Shown here: in pieces, positions 32,222 through 40,597 of the stretch
Position numbering within the stretch: the stretch's first letter is position 1
Layout of the letters: every line of letters starts with the position of its first letter
Assembly (NCBI GenBank): GCA_910588205.1
Contig: CAJUQK010000012.1
Location: 1 to 64,000 of the forward strand
Reading direction: 5' to 3'
Length of the DNA: 64,000 nucleotides
DNA from: an uncultured Eggerthellaceae bacterium
GTDB taxonomy: Bacteria > Actinomycetota > Coriobacteriia > Coriobacteriales > Eggerthellaceae
Notes under the pieces: generated by a model
Told to the model about the DNA's origin: nothing
Seen by the model: the letters and a program-made list of their open reading frames with translations, nothing else
Database searches by the model: none
Position numbers and translations under genes: made by a program

Positions 32222-32849
32222 TGCCATAGGCGTTCGCCGCTCTCATCGGCGTCACCCCATCAACGGAGTACATCCAGCCACTGCTTGCCCCGTACATACC
32301 CGCGTACAGGCCATCGATCGAAGACACGTAAGATGAGGAGCCCGTAAAGGCGATGCCCGTTGCGCGCAGCGCGTCCATGACCGTGCTGCCTGGGGAAAGC
32401 TCAAGCGTGAAGCTTCCCATGGAGGAAGGCCATCCTTCTCCCTGTACCGACGAAGCGTCGATGATCAGCGAAATCCGAATCTTCGAATCCGAAGCGCCAA
32501 CGTCATCCGCCCCTTCCGGTGATGATTCGCTCGGCAATGCATGCGTCGATGCATTGCCGCTTTCTGATGTAGGAGCCTGCGCGTCGCGATCGTCTGCATC
32601 GACCATCTCTGAGCCTGCGGGCTCATTCTTGGAAAGGCCTTTGGCGCTCCCTTGCGGCGTCTCCCCTTGGCCCTCTTGCGGAATGCCCTCCTTGCCTTCG
32701 CCACTCTGCTGGAGGGAGGCTTCCAATGCGGCATCCGAAGTGCTAGACAGAGCGTCCCAACTCATCGCCGTTGCTGACGATGCTATGAGGATCACCAGCG
32801 AGACAGCCGCAAGCACTCCAGCAATGGCCTTGCGTCGGCCATCTTTCAT
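32181..32849 (-). CDS. secreted DUF4430 protein (transcobalamin-like C-domain)
   Basis: The 222-aa protein has a signal peptide/anchor (about 8-30), an acidic Ser/Glu/Gln-rich linker (about 35-115), and a DUF4430 domain with FTLELSPGSTVMDALRATGI and YAGMYGASSGWMYSVDGV, typical of the intrinsic-factor/transcobalamin C-terminal fold. Such domains occur in surface proteins of gut actinobacteria and some bind cobalamin-like ligands. It lies 9 bp after the large surface protein and belongs to the same B12-riboswitch transcript. Confidence 0.88.
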   Translation of the reverse strand: MKDGRRKAIAGVLAAVSLVILIASSATAMSWDALSSTSDAALEASLQQSGEGKEGIPQEGQGETPQGSAKGLSKNEPAGSEMVDADDRDAQAPTSESGNASTHALPSESSPEGADDVGASDSKIRISLIIDASSVQGEGWPSSMGSFTLELSPGSTVMDALRATGIAFTGSSSYVSSIDGLYAGMYGASSGWMYSVDGVTPMRAANAYGITDGNAIRWYYSR

Positions 32850-32858
32850 GGTCGTTCC

Positions 32859-35800
32859 CTACCTGCACCTACGACGCTCAGAGAAGAGGAGGGATGCCGC
32901 CGCGCACATTCCTACGATGCCGACGATCATGCCCGCAAAGGCAACGACTGGCGCACCGCCATGAGAAGGAGCGGAAGCGAGCAAATCCGCCCCCTCCGTT
33001 GAATCGAGCTTAGCCATTGCCTGATCAAGCGAGGTTACAGCAAGCAGGCCAGCCTCCTCCGCGAAGGATCCGCTCCCTCCAATGAACCCCATGGAAGAGC
33101 CTGCAGAAACGCCAGTAGGCATCTGAGCGCCAAGAACTCGACTTGATGCTGATGGTGTGCTGGGTTCGCTTGCTGTCGATGACGCCCCATTGAGCGCGCT
33201 TGCCACCTTCAGCGCGAACAGGCAACCGCCATCATTCACATAGTAAAGGCGGCCATGGGCGTCAGCTGCCAAGCTCGAGAGGCAGTAGTCCGCGTTATCC
33301 GGATCAGGGCGGAAGGCGACCTGCGCTGCCGAAGAGCCCGCCTTGAGCGCGTAGACGGCGCTATCAGAATGGTTGCAGGTGAAGTACACGTACGTAGCGT
33401 CCTGCTGCCTGGAAACCAGCGGCCTGCTCTTCACCTCACCAGGAAGCGGACGGCCATCCGCGCTAACTACGGCGGTGCAGGCCATGGTCGTCAGGTCGAT
33501 GCAAGCAAGGACCCCATTCCCATCGGTCAGAGCACCTCCTACGTAGGCTACCCCGCTAACAACAGTTGGGGTGCTCGTGGATGTTGCCGCGAATCTGACG
33601 CTGCCGACTTCGTGCAATGATCCATCTGTGCTCACCGCGATCTTGTGGAAGACGCCATCACGGGTCACACAGAAGGCGTAGTCGCCTTCTGTTACCACAG
33701 TAGAGCGCATTCCAGCAGAGAGCGATAACCTGTGAACCGGGTCGCCCGTCTTCGAATCGACGGGGATCGCTTCAAGGTCACCGTCGTCGCCGCACATGAG
33801 CACATAGCCGTTCGATTCTGCCGCACCCGCCCAGTAATATCCAGAAGCGTCGTTGGTGCGCTTCCAACGAAGAGCGCCCGTATTAGCGTCCACGCACATC
33901 AGGCATCCACCGTAGGTTGCCTCAGCGTCTGCGATCGCTGTACCGGCATAGATGTATCCGTCATGGACGAAGAGCGAGGAGAGCGACTGATGGGATGAAA
34001 GGTAGCTGATCGCCCGACGAGCATCGGCACCTTCCAGCGCAGCTGCAGGCACAGCCGTAGAGCTGAGAGCCGCTAGAGCCAGTTCATGAGTGATGGTCCC
34101 TTGGGGAAGCGGATCGCTCACCCAGATGCAGTGAAGCGTCGTTGCGGAGAACGCCTGCAGTCGCCCGTCAGCAAGGGGAACGACGATCTTGCCTGCGGTG
34201 TAGACCGGGCGACACCCACCTTTGTTGACGGATGCAGCCAAGGCCACCGACGCAATGAGCTTCCCTGTAGCCTGGTCGATCGTGCAGAGGCGGTCACCCG
34301 AGACCATGTAGACCTTGCCATTCAGCAAAACAGGCTCCGACCATGTTGCCCCGCTCGCGCTCACCTCAGGGACAAACGTCCAATCTGCCATGATGCCGAC
34401 TGTCGGGGTTGCTCCTGCGACCGACGAGCTTGCGCCAAAGCCCTTCCATTCCACCTGTACCTCGGGAGTTCCCTCTTGAGGGTATGTTTGGATTGCGCTC
34501 GGCCGGGTATCGCGAATGCCCGTAGTGTCCACATAGCGCAACTCGATGGAATCGCCCGGCTTCATGGCGTAGCTGCATGCAAGGGTATCTGCATAGACAC
34601 CGTTGATATAGAACGCCCAGTACGACCAGGGGGCATTGGCGCTCATGGCCAGCGTGCGCGCGCCATCAGACGTGGTTATGGAGTACGGGAATCCGCCCTT
34701 GGTGTCGTAGAAATAGCCCGCTTCGTCAAGGAGCGCCTTGAAAGCGTCCCACGCTGTGACGCGCACGTCCTTTTCCCAACGAAACTCGCTCAGGGGGATC
34801 CACGTCTCGTCGAGGAAGACTTCGCCCGGCTTATGCGGAGTGACCCCTGTCACCTTCACGGTTGCCTTTGAGAGAGCCCCCTGCGGATCGCTCGGCCCCT
34901 CGCTCTGGGTCGACTTCGTGAAGGGCCCGGCGTAATCCTCGGCCTCAACGACGTTATCACCTGCTTGGGCCTTCACGGAAACCCAAAGGCCAGCGAACTC
35001 GTCAGGAATAGTGAAGATCGCGCCTGTGATGCCAGGAATGTCGTGCCAATCGGCTTCGCCCCAGTAGTTCGGCTTGGTGGCGCTCCATCGCCACGTGTAT
35101 TCCACGCCGTCATGGACGGGCACCTGATCCCAGTAATCGCCTTCATAGGCGAGCGCCTTCAGGGTTTCACGCGTCTGCGTCACCGCCGATGCGTTCAGGA
35201 CGCTCACGCTATAGAGGATATGGGCACCTTTGGGCAGGATGCGGCCAGCTTCGGTAGCGTGCTGATCACAACCCGGTACGCCGTTCTTCGCCGTGGCGAC
35301 CACGCGGAGGAACTTGCCCGCATAGTCCCCGACCGTGAAGCTGCCGCCAGTGGCGACGGTCGAGAAGGGGCCGCTGGCCGCGCTAGAGATCTGCCATTCG
35401 AAAGTGATCTTGTCATCAAGATAGAGCTCGTTGGGTAGACTGCTGTCGTAGGCTGCCGCGCGGATGGTGTCGCCCACATTCGCGTTGGGCACGCTCTCAT
35501 TGTCATCTTCGAAAGCGTCGTTACCAAAGGCGAGCACCACATGATCGATGATGATCTGTCCCTTGGCTTTGACGGGGCCGGGGGTGTTGTACGTGACCGA
35601 TGCCGGCGCCTTGAGGGAACTGCTGGGCCCATAGAGCTCGTGGCCGTCTCCCACGACCTTGACGCGAATGTACTTGCCTGCAAGTTGTGCCGCCAGCGAT
35701 TCGGTTATCGTCAGGCTCTTCTGCGTGGCACCTTCGATGGGATCAAATGCGCTGTCAGGCGCTTCCTGTTCGCTAGAGCACAGCCATTGGTAGCGCCATG

Positions 35801-36662
35801 AAGGTTGGTCGGCCATGCGACGGTTGGGCGACGCTTCGCCATCGTAGGCGTTGGCGTGAAGGGTAGTGCCCGCAGAAAGCGGAGCGGCTTCCACCTTATC
35901 GAGGTGGGACGTCGCATCACCAGACGCCTGGATGAGGATGTAGGAGTGGCTGTCGAAAGCAGTCTTGTCGGGAATCGGGGCTTTGATCGTCGAGCTGTTC
36001 GAGAGCGCACCTCTGTAGTTATTGGCGCTCTGCGGGCCATCAAGCGCAACGCTCCCTGACGTGATGCGCACGAAGAGGTGCTTGCCATCGAGCTTCTTGC
36101 CAAGCTCTTCGGTGAGTTCGAACGCCTCCTGTGTTGCGCCCGGGATGGCATCGGCGTCCGAAAGCGCGCCAGGTTTGGTATCGCTGCACGCGAACCATTG
36201 GAAGACGAAACCCCCATCATCCTTTATGCGAGAAGTCGTCGTCTTCCAGGCATGGGCGTAGTAGGTCTTCGGAGCCTGCTGATTGCCGGAAATGGCTTGC
36301 GCACGGATCTGATTCGGTGATGTCGATATCGAAGCGAAACAGGTGCTCGTGAATGCAGAAGCGGCGCGTGAGCTTTCCGCTGCGTTGTCTTGAAGCAGAG
36401 CAGCTTCGTCGAAAGAGGCGGGAAGGGCCGAATCCAAGGGCGGTTCGATATCGGAAGCGGGAGGGTCAGGCTCTGAAACCCCAGGAGCGGATCCATGGTC
36501 ATTCGAGTCTTCTTCTGCGGCTGTCGAGTCAGGAGCATCGGCTTGCGTGTTGGGGGAAACGAGCTCATCTTCAGCCGCATCGAGCGCGAATGCGTAGGTA
36601 GGGACGAGCGAGACGCACAGAAGCAGTGATAGCAACATGCGCACAAACTTAGAACCGATCAT
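32859..36662 (-). CDS. large surface protein: Ig-like repeats, DUF4430, PQQ-like propeller
   Basis: The protein (about 1267 aa from ATG 36662; GTG 36671 is an alternative) has a signal peptide (VRMLLSLLLCVSLVPTYAFA), an acidic linker, several Ig-like domains (about 130-560), a DUF4430 domain (about 590-690; YWAFYINGVYADTLACSYAMKPGD) and a C-terminal PQQ/WD-like beta propeller (about 740-1200) with repeated ASGYYWAGAAE-type blades. A last hydrophobic helix with RRR anchors it. It is controlled by a cobalamin riboswitch, suggesting capture of cobamides or a vitamin-B12-linked function (inference). Confidence 0.88.
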   Translation of the reverse strand: MIGSKFVRMLLSLLLCVSLVPTYAFALDAAEDELVSPNTQADAPDSTAAEEDSNDHGSAPGVSEPDPPASDIEPPLDSALPASFDEAALLQDNAAESSRAASAFTSTCFASISTSPNQIRAQAISGNQQAPKTYYAHAWKTTTSRIKDDGGFVFQWFACSDTKPGALSDADAIPGATQEAFELTEELGKKLDGKHLFVRITSGSVALDGPQSANNYRGALSNSSTIKAPIPDKTAFDSHSYILIQASGDATSHLDKVEAAPLSAGTTLHANAYDGEASPNRRMADQPSWRYQWLCSSEQEAPDSAFDPIEGATQKSLTITESLAAQLAGKYIRVKVVGDGHELYGPSSSLKAPASVTYNTPGPVKAKGQIIIDHVVLAFGNDAFEDDNESVPNANVGDTIRAAAYDSSLPNELYLDDKITFEWQISSAASGPFSTVATGGSFTVGDYAGKFLRVVATAKNGVPGCDQHATEAGRILPKGAHILYSVSVLNASAVTQTRETLKALAYEGDYWDQVPVHDGVEYTWRWSATKPNYWGEADWHDIPGITGAIFTIPDEFAGLWVSVKAQAGDNVVEAEDYAGPFTKSTQSEGPSDPQGALSKATVKVTGVTPHKPGEVFLDETWIPLSEFRWEKDVRVTAWDAFKALLDEAGYFYDTKGGFPYSITTSDGARTLAMSANAPWSYWAFYINGVYADTLACSYAMKPGDSIELRYVDTTGIRDTRPSAIQTYPQEGTPEVQVEWKGFGASSSVAGATPTVGIMADWTFVPEVSASGATWSEPVLLNGKVYMVSGDRLCTIDQATGKLIASVALAASVNKGGCRPVYTAGKIVVPLADGRLQAFSATTLHCIWVSDPLPQGTITHELALAALSSTAVPAAALEGADARRAISYLSSHQSLSSLFVHDGYIYAGTAIADAEATYGGCLMCVDANTGALRWKRTNDASGYYWAGAAESNGYVLMCGDDGDLEAIPVDSKTGDPVHRLSLSAGMRSTVVTEGDYAFCVTRDGVFHKIAVSTDGSLHEVGSVRFAATSTSTPTVVSGVAYVGGALTDGNGVLACIDLTTMACTAVVSADGRPLPGEVKSRPLVSRQQDATYVYFTCNHSDSAVYALKAGSSAAQVAFRPDPDNADYCLSSLAADAHGRLYYVNDGGCLFALKVASALNGASSTASEPSTPSASSRVLGAQMPTGVSAGSSMGFIGGSGSFAEEAGLLAVTSLDQAMAKLDSTEGADLLASAPSHGGAPVVAFAGMIVGIVGMCAAASLLFSERRRCR

Positions 36663-36690
36663 GGTCGACACCTCTTTCCAGGGCTTCAGT

Positions 36691-36905
36691 GCGATGGAGA
36701 GGTATTCCGACTTTGCCTCATCTAAGCAGCCACCGTGCCCGGCGAGGACGATACGCGAACCCGAGAGGTGCGCCTCCGTCCAAGATGCTGCTCATCGGCG
36801 TTTACGGTTACTGGTATAGCGGAGGATTCTCACCTCCATTTCCACTCGAAGATGCCGCAGGTTTGGCAGCTTCGTGCACCCTGCATACGGGCGCACCCCA
36901 TCATT
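36691..36905 (-). promoter_or_regulatory. cobalamin riboswitch
   Basis: On the minus strand this leader contains the conserved core: GGAGGTGAGAATCCTCCGC, then CAGTAACCGTAA (B12-box-like), GCCGATGAGC, GGCACGGTGGCTGC and the closing AAGTCGGAATACCTCTCC. P1 can form between GATGG near 36900 and CCATC near 36695. It sits directly upstream of the large surface-protein gene, so cobalamin should reduce expression of both DUF4430 proteins. Confidence 0.8.
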
Positions 36906-36931
36906 GCCAATATGAAACCATTATGCACAAT

Positions 36932-38209
36932 CTAATCGATAACCTCAACGTCGCAAGTGAGCTTGCGCTTGAAATAATCCGAAGCGCTGGAGTGGAACAG
37001 TCTTCCTAGTAGACTCTTCTTGTCTTGCTTGCATACCACGAGATCAGGATTGAATGGTTTAATAAGCATTTCGCTTATAAACTGAGGAGTGAGACCCGCA
37101 GGTTCATCGATTGTAGCTCCGCGCATTGCCTTGTTAAAACCCATTACGACCAGCTCTCCTCCTTGGATGCTGTCATCGTCGTTCAATGCATCGAGCCTCT
37201 CCTTTAGGCTCACGTTCATTCTGTCGCGTATCATCTGGACGAATGTGGGGAAGCTGATTGAGGAATCCTGCCTGTCGAATTCATCCACGGCATAGACGAA
37301 ACGAAGATGCGAATTCGAGTCATGAGCCAGATGCACGGCCTTCTCGATAAGAGCATCATCAGAAGGCGCGTCATTAAGAACCGCAATAATTCTCCGACGT
37401 TTGTTGTTCTGATCGTAAAGGCCACCATCCAATGCGTCTTGAGACGTTGTCTCTATGCCAAAGATCTCTCGCAGAGCAGATTCGTATTCCTGCTGGTTCT
37501 CTATCACTGGGCGTATTGGCTTTTGCGTGTATAGATTCTCTACCGCATCGTATGACAAGCAGATCCTTCCTTCGGGGCGCTCGATAGAGACATACGGCCC
37601 ACGCGTAAAGCGACTTCTCTCGTTCTTGCAGAACCAATCGCATTGGTTCTGGTATTCATGAGGCGATCGCTCAGTCAACGTGAAGCTGTAAATCAGCTCT
37701 TCTTTTCCTTGACGACGTCTGATGAGTCGCCAAACCCCTTGATCTTCAGGATCCTGGCGAAAAGTATAAGCATCTCTCCCATCACTCTGCCAGATCCGCG
37801 AATCGAAGAGCAGGGGGGTTCTGAAATTCTCGATGTACCCGACATCAACGATCCATTGACTCTCATCTTCTGGAAACTCAACGAGAATCAGAGCATGATC
37901 GAATTCGTGTCCGTATTTCGGATGCTTTGCGGAGAGCAAACGAGCCTGGTAGCCCATAGAGTTCAAGGCATCAGCGAACAATAGGTTTAGCTCGAAGCTA
38001 AGGCCGCCGCGTCGCCGATTAACAACCTTGTCGTACAAGTCTTTGATCTCTAACGAGATCGGCAACCTCTTCTCGATGATATCGAGGTTCTCAACAGGCA
38101 CCATATAAATATGATGCTCTTGCATGCTCCGCAAAGTTTCGAGATCGGCTTGCTCTATGCCGTTCAGCCCAATCCGTTCCATGTAGCATTCGATTTGTTG
38201 TCTATCCAT
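36932..38209 (-). CDS. arylamine N-acetyltransferase fused to a USP-like domain, catalytic Cys changed to Ser
   Basis: Residues 1-255 are a NAT domain: VPVENLD, RRRGGLSFELN, FDHALILV and WIVDVGY. The NAT triad is Cys-His-Asp; here His105 and Asp122 are present but the Cys position is Ser71 (codon AGC, one base from TGC). Residues about 262-425 form a universal-stress-protein-like Rossmann domain (RIIAVLNDAPSDDALIEKA, VVMGFN). Classical acetyl-CoA ping-pong chemistry should be lost or altered. I know of no such fusion as a described enzyme. Confidence 0.85.
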   Translation of the reverse strand: MDRQQIECYMERIGLNGIEQADLETLRSMQEHHIYMVPVENLDIIEKRLPISLEIKDLYDKVVNRRRGGLSFELNLLFADALNSMGYQARLLSAKHPKYGHEFDHALILVEFPEDESQWIVDVGYIENFRTPLLFDSRIWQSDGRDAYTFRQDPEDQGVWRLIRRRQGKEELIYSFTLTERSPHEYQNQCDWFCKNERSRFTRGPYVSIERPEGRICLSYDAVENLYTQKPIRPVIENQQEYESALREIFGIETTSQDALDGGLYDQNNKRRRIIAVLNDAPSDDALIEKAVHLAHDSNSHLRFVYAVDEFDRQDSSISFPTFVQMIRDRMNVSLKERLDALNDDDSIQGGELVVMGFNKAMRGATIDEPAGLTPQFISEMLIKPFNPDLVVCKQDKKSLLGRLFHSSASDYFKRKLTCDVEVID

Positions 38210-38305
38210 GATTCATACCCTTAGAACGTTGCGTCGATAATGTATGAATCTTAATTACAGCCAACAAGTCATACCATTGTGTTTTGTAACGATTTGCGAA
38301 CCGTC

Positions 38306-38326
38306 AGTTATGCAACTTGCATAACT
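38306..38326. promoter_or_regulatory. 21-bp palindrome with TGCA core, upstream of NAT-USP gene
   Basis: AGTTATGCAA is followed by one C and the exact complement TTGCATAACT. It lies about 97 bp upstream of the NAT-USP start and overlaps the 3' end of sufS. A promoter (TTGTTG, 17 bp, TACATT) lies between. The core resembles the two operators at 42256 and 44345. Confidence 0.55.
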
Positions 38327-39554
38327 ATCGGCTCCTAGCTCGAAGCATGACAGATGCGCGATTTATTTGCTCCGTTGCAAAATCTATCTCATCAGCTGTG
38401 TTGTAGAATGCCGGCGACATGCGAGACACGCTTTCTAACCCTAGGTAATTCAAAAGGGGCTGGGCGCAGTTATGCCCCGATCTGAGAGCGATGCCTTTCG
38501 TATCGAGCAGACAGCAAAGATCGAGAGGATGAACACCGTCTATGGTGAACGAGACCACGCCTGCACGCTCTTTCGGTGCGCCAATGATCCGTAATCCCTC
38601 TACTACTTGCAGACGATTCTCGGCTTGCTGAAGAAGCTCGTCTTCGTAGCGAGCAATCTCATCTCGACCCATCTTCGAAAGATAGTCGCACGCTGCGCCT
38701 AATGCAATCGCACCAACATAGTTCGGCGTTCCTGCCTCTAACCTCAGCGGCAGCTTTTCCCAAATGCCGCGCTCTTCAGTTGCTTTGACCACCATCTCAC
38801 CACCGAAGTCGCGTGGCGTGATGAGCTCCATCGATGCCAAGGGGCCCACCAACACCCCAACACCCGTACCTGCCATCATCTTATGACCGGAAAATGCAAG
38901 ATAGTCACAACCGATGGCCTGAATATCGATTCTTTTATGTCTCATCAGTTGCGCGCCATCGAGTACGAAAAGCGCACCATGGTCGTGGCATGCTTTGGCT
39001 ACTGTTTCAGCAGGAAGGACTGAACCTGTGATGTTGGAGCATCCTGTTAGCGCTACGATGCTCACGTTGCCAGCAGCGAATTCGCATTCCAAGGCTTCGA
39101 TGTCGACATCTCCGTTGTCGTCAAGCGGAAGGACGCATAGCTCGGCTCCGCGCTCTTGGCAGACCTGTTGCCAAGGTAGCAGATTAGAATGATGCTCGGA
39201 GACGCTGGTCACTACTTTGTTGCTATGGTCAAGCAAATGCTTCAAGCCTTGCGCTACCATATTGAGAGAATCCGTGGTCCCGCGAGTGAAAACCACTCCA
39301 TCGACATCCGGTGCATTCACGAAGTGCGCTACGGTTTGTCGCGCTGTCTCCAATGCTTCTGTAGAGCGATGCGCGAGATGATGCATTCCCCTATGAACGT
39401 TCGCATTATCGTGCGCGTAGTGAGAGACGATGCGATCGGTCACCTCTTGGGGCACCTGAGTTGTTGCTGCATTGTCTAGGTAAACGAGGGGATTTCCCCT
39501 CGTTTCGGATTTTAGGATAGGGAAATCAGCGCGAATCTTTTCGACATCAAGCAT
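38325..39554 (-). CDS. sufS: cysteine desulfurase, SufS type
   Basis: The 409-aa PLP enzyme removes sulfur from cysteine. It has YLDNAATTQVP at the start, the HHSNLLPWQ segment, the PLP lysine in AFSGHKMMAGTGVGVL and the catalytic Cys in RSGHNCAQPLL; this short active-site loop is type II (SufS/CsdA). A SufE-type partner is encoded two genes upstream. The rest of the Suf scaffold genes (sufBCD) is absent, so this pair might serve another sulfur-transfer role. Confidence 0.93.
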   Translation of the reverse strand: MLDVEKIRADFPILKSETRGNPLVYLDNAATTQVPQEVTDRIVSHYAHDNANVHRGMHHLAHRSTEALETARQTVAHFVNAPDVDGVVFTRGTTDSLNMVAQGLKHLLDHSNKVVTSVSEHHSNLLPWQQVCQERGAELCVLPLDDNGDVDIEALECEFAAGNVSIVALTGCSNITGSVLPAETVAKACHDHGALFVLDGAQLMRHKRIDIQAIGCDYLAFSGHKMMAGTGVGVLVGPLASMELITPRDFGGEMVVKATEERGIWEKLPLRLEAGTPNYVGAIALGAACDYLSKMGRDEIARYEDELLQQAENRLQVVEGLRIIGAPKERAGVVSFTIDGVHPLDLCCLLDTKGIALRSGHNCAQPLLNYLGLESVSRMSPAFYNTADEIDFATEQINRASVMLRARSR

Positions 39555-39576
39555 GGTAAATGGCCTACTCTTGGTG

Positions 39577-40005
39577 CTAATCTACAAGATCGTTATTCGG
39601 ATGCTTCGCATCGTACAATGCGTGCGCCAATTGCGATATAGTTTCTAATTCTGCTGATTCAGCAGGTGTGAATTGGACATCTAATGCTCGTTGAAGAGTC
39701 AACGACAGGAGAACCTTTTTGATGTCAGTAGAGCTTTGATTGGTACACGTGTTTGAGCCTTGCGCCAGCGTGACGCTTTTGTCGTTCTGACTCAACAGCT
39801 TCTCTATGCTTATCTCTGCGAGGCAGAAGATGTTATCGTTCGGGCATTCCTCTTCCGTGAGGAAGAACTTGGCTAGCGTAAATCGTCTCACGGTGTCTGC
39901 AAATTGCTCACGTGAAAGGCTTTCGCTCACAAGCATGCTCAAGGCTTCTTCAGCCTCCGCAGAGGCTATATCGAGTCGCTGCTTCAGCGTCTGTGTCATT
40001 GTCAT
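39577..40005 (-). CDS. hypothetical protein between sufE and sufS
   Basis: The 142-aa protein is soluble and helical with three cysteines (EECPNDNIFCLAE; NTCTNQ), and is located between sufE (15 bp) and sufS (22 bp). I do not recognise it. Its position suggests a sulfur-transfer or regulatory partner; Cys spacing does not match a known metal site. Confidence 0.65.
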   Translation of the reverse strand: MTMTQTLKQRLDIASAEAEEALSMLVSESLSREQFADTVRRFTLAKFFLTEEECPNDNIFCLAEISIEKLLSQNDKSVTLAQGSNTCTNQSSTDIKKVLLSLTLQRALDVQFTPAESAELETISQLAHALYDAKHPNNDLVD

Positions 40006-40020
40006 TGATTGCTCCGATCT

Positions 40021-40467
40021 TCAAAAATTGCCATTGCAACGGCTTGCGAGAGCGCTCTCGCAGAACAGTTTGATGGTGCTCACTATGGATGCCACCCCCG
40101 TTTGCCTCTTCGCATCAAATATATAAGCAAGGTCCGTTTTCTCGATGAAGTCAATTTCGCAATCAACGATCTCCTGGGCGCACTTGCCATTGAATATTCG
40201 CGACAAGATGAATAAGACGCCGCGGACCATGAGCGTGTCGCTATCTGCTTGAAGAACGAAACCCTCTCCGTCTTCATCTCCATCCCATCTCATATGGAGC
40301 CATACTTGGGACTGACAACCCTCAACTAACGATTCCTCGGTCTTCAAGGGTTCAGGCAACTCATCAAGTTCTGCAGCGTAGCGCAGCAGAATATCGTATT
40401 GCTCGAAAGATCCCCCTGCAGAGAGCATCTCACTCACTATGTTGTCCTGTATTTTTCTGATCAGCAT
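40021..40467 (-). CDS. sufE: SufE-family sulfur acceptor
   Basis: The 148-aa protein from ATG 40467 (AAGGA upstream) matches SufE: YDILLRYAAELDELP, GCQSQVWLHM with the sulfur-accepting Cys, and SDTLMVRGVLFILSRIFNG. It activates SufS and takes its persulfide. A longer open frame upstream to 40554 crosses a terminator and is not expected to be used. Confidence 0.9.
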   Translation of the reverse strand: MLIRKIQDNIVSEMLSAGGSFEQYDILLRYAAELDELPEPLKTEESLVEGCQSQVWLHMRWDGDEDGEGFVLQADSDTLMVRGVLFILSRIFNGKCAQEIVDCEIDFIEKTDLAYIFDAKRQTGVASIVSTIKLFCESALASRCNGNF

Positions 40468-40498
40468 GAGGTCTGATTCCTTATCTTTATTCAACACC

Positions 40499-40541
40499 AA
40501 AAAAAGAACGCCCGAAACCGTTTTTCTGGGTTCGGGCGTTC
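40499..40541 (-). terminator. intrinsic terminator after the isomerase gene
   Basis: An 11-bp GC-rich stem (GAACGCCCGAA and complement) with a 14-base loop is followed on the minus strand by TTTTTTT. It separates the isomerase transcript from sufE. Confidence 0.85.
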
Positions 40542-40597
40542 CCGCAAAGTCCACTAGGGGGTAAAAAAAAGGGGGGGACTTTGCTCCTTGGTAGCGT

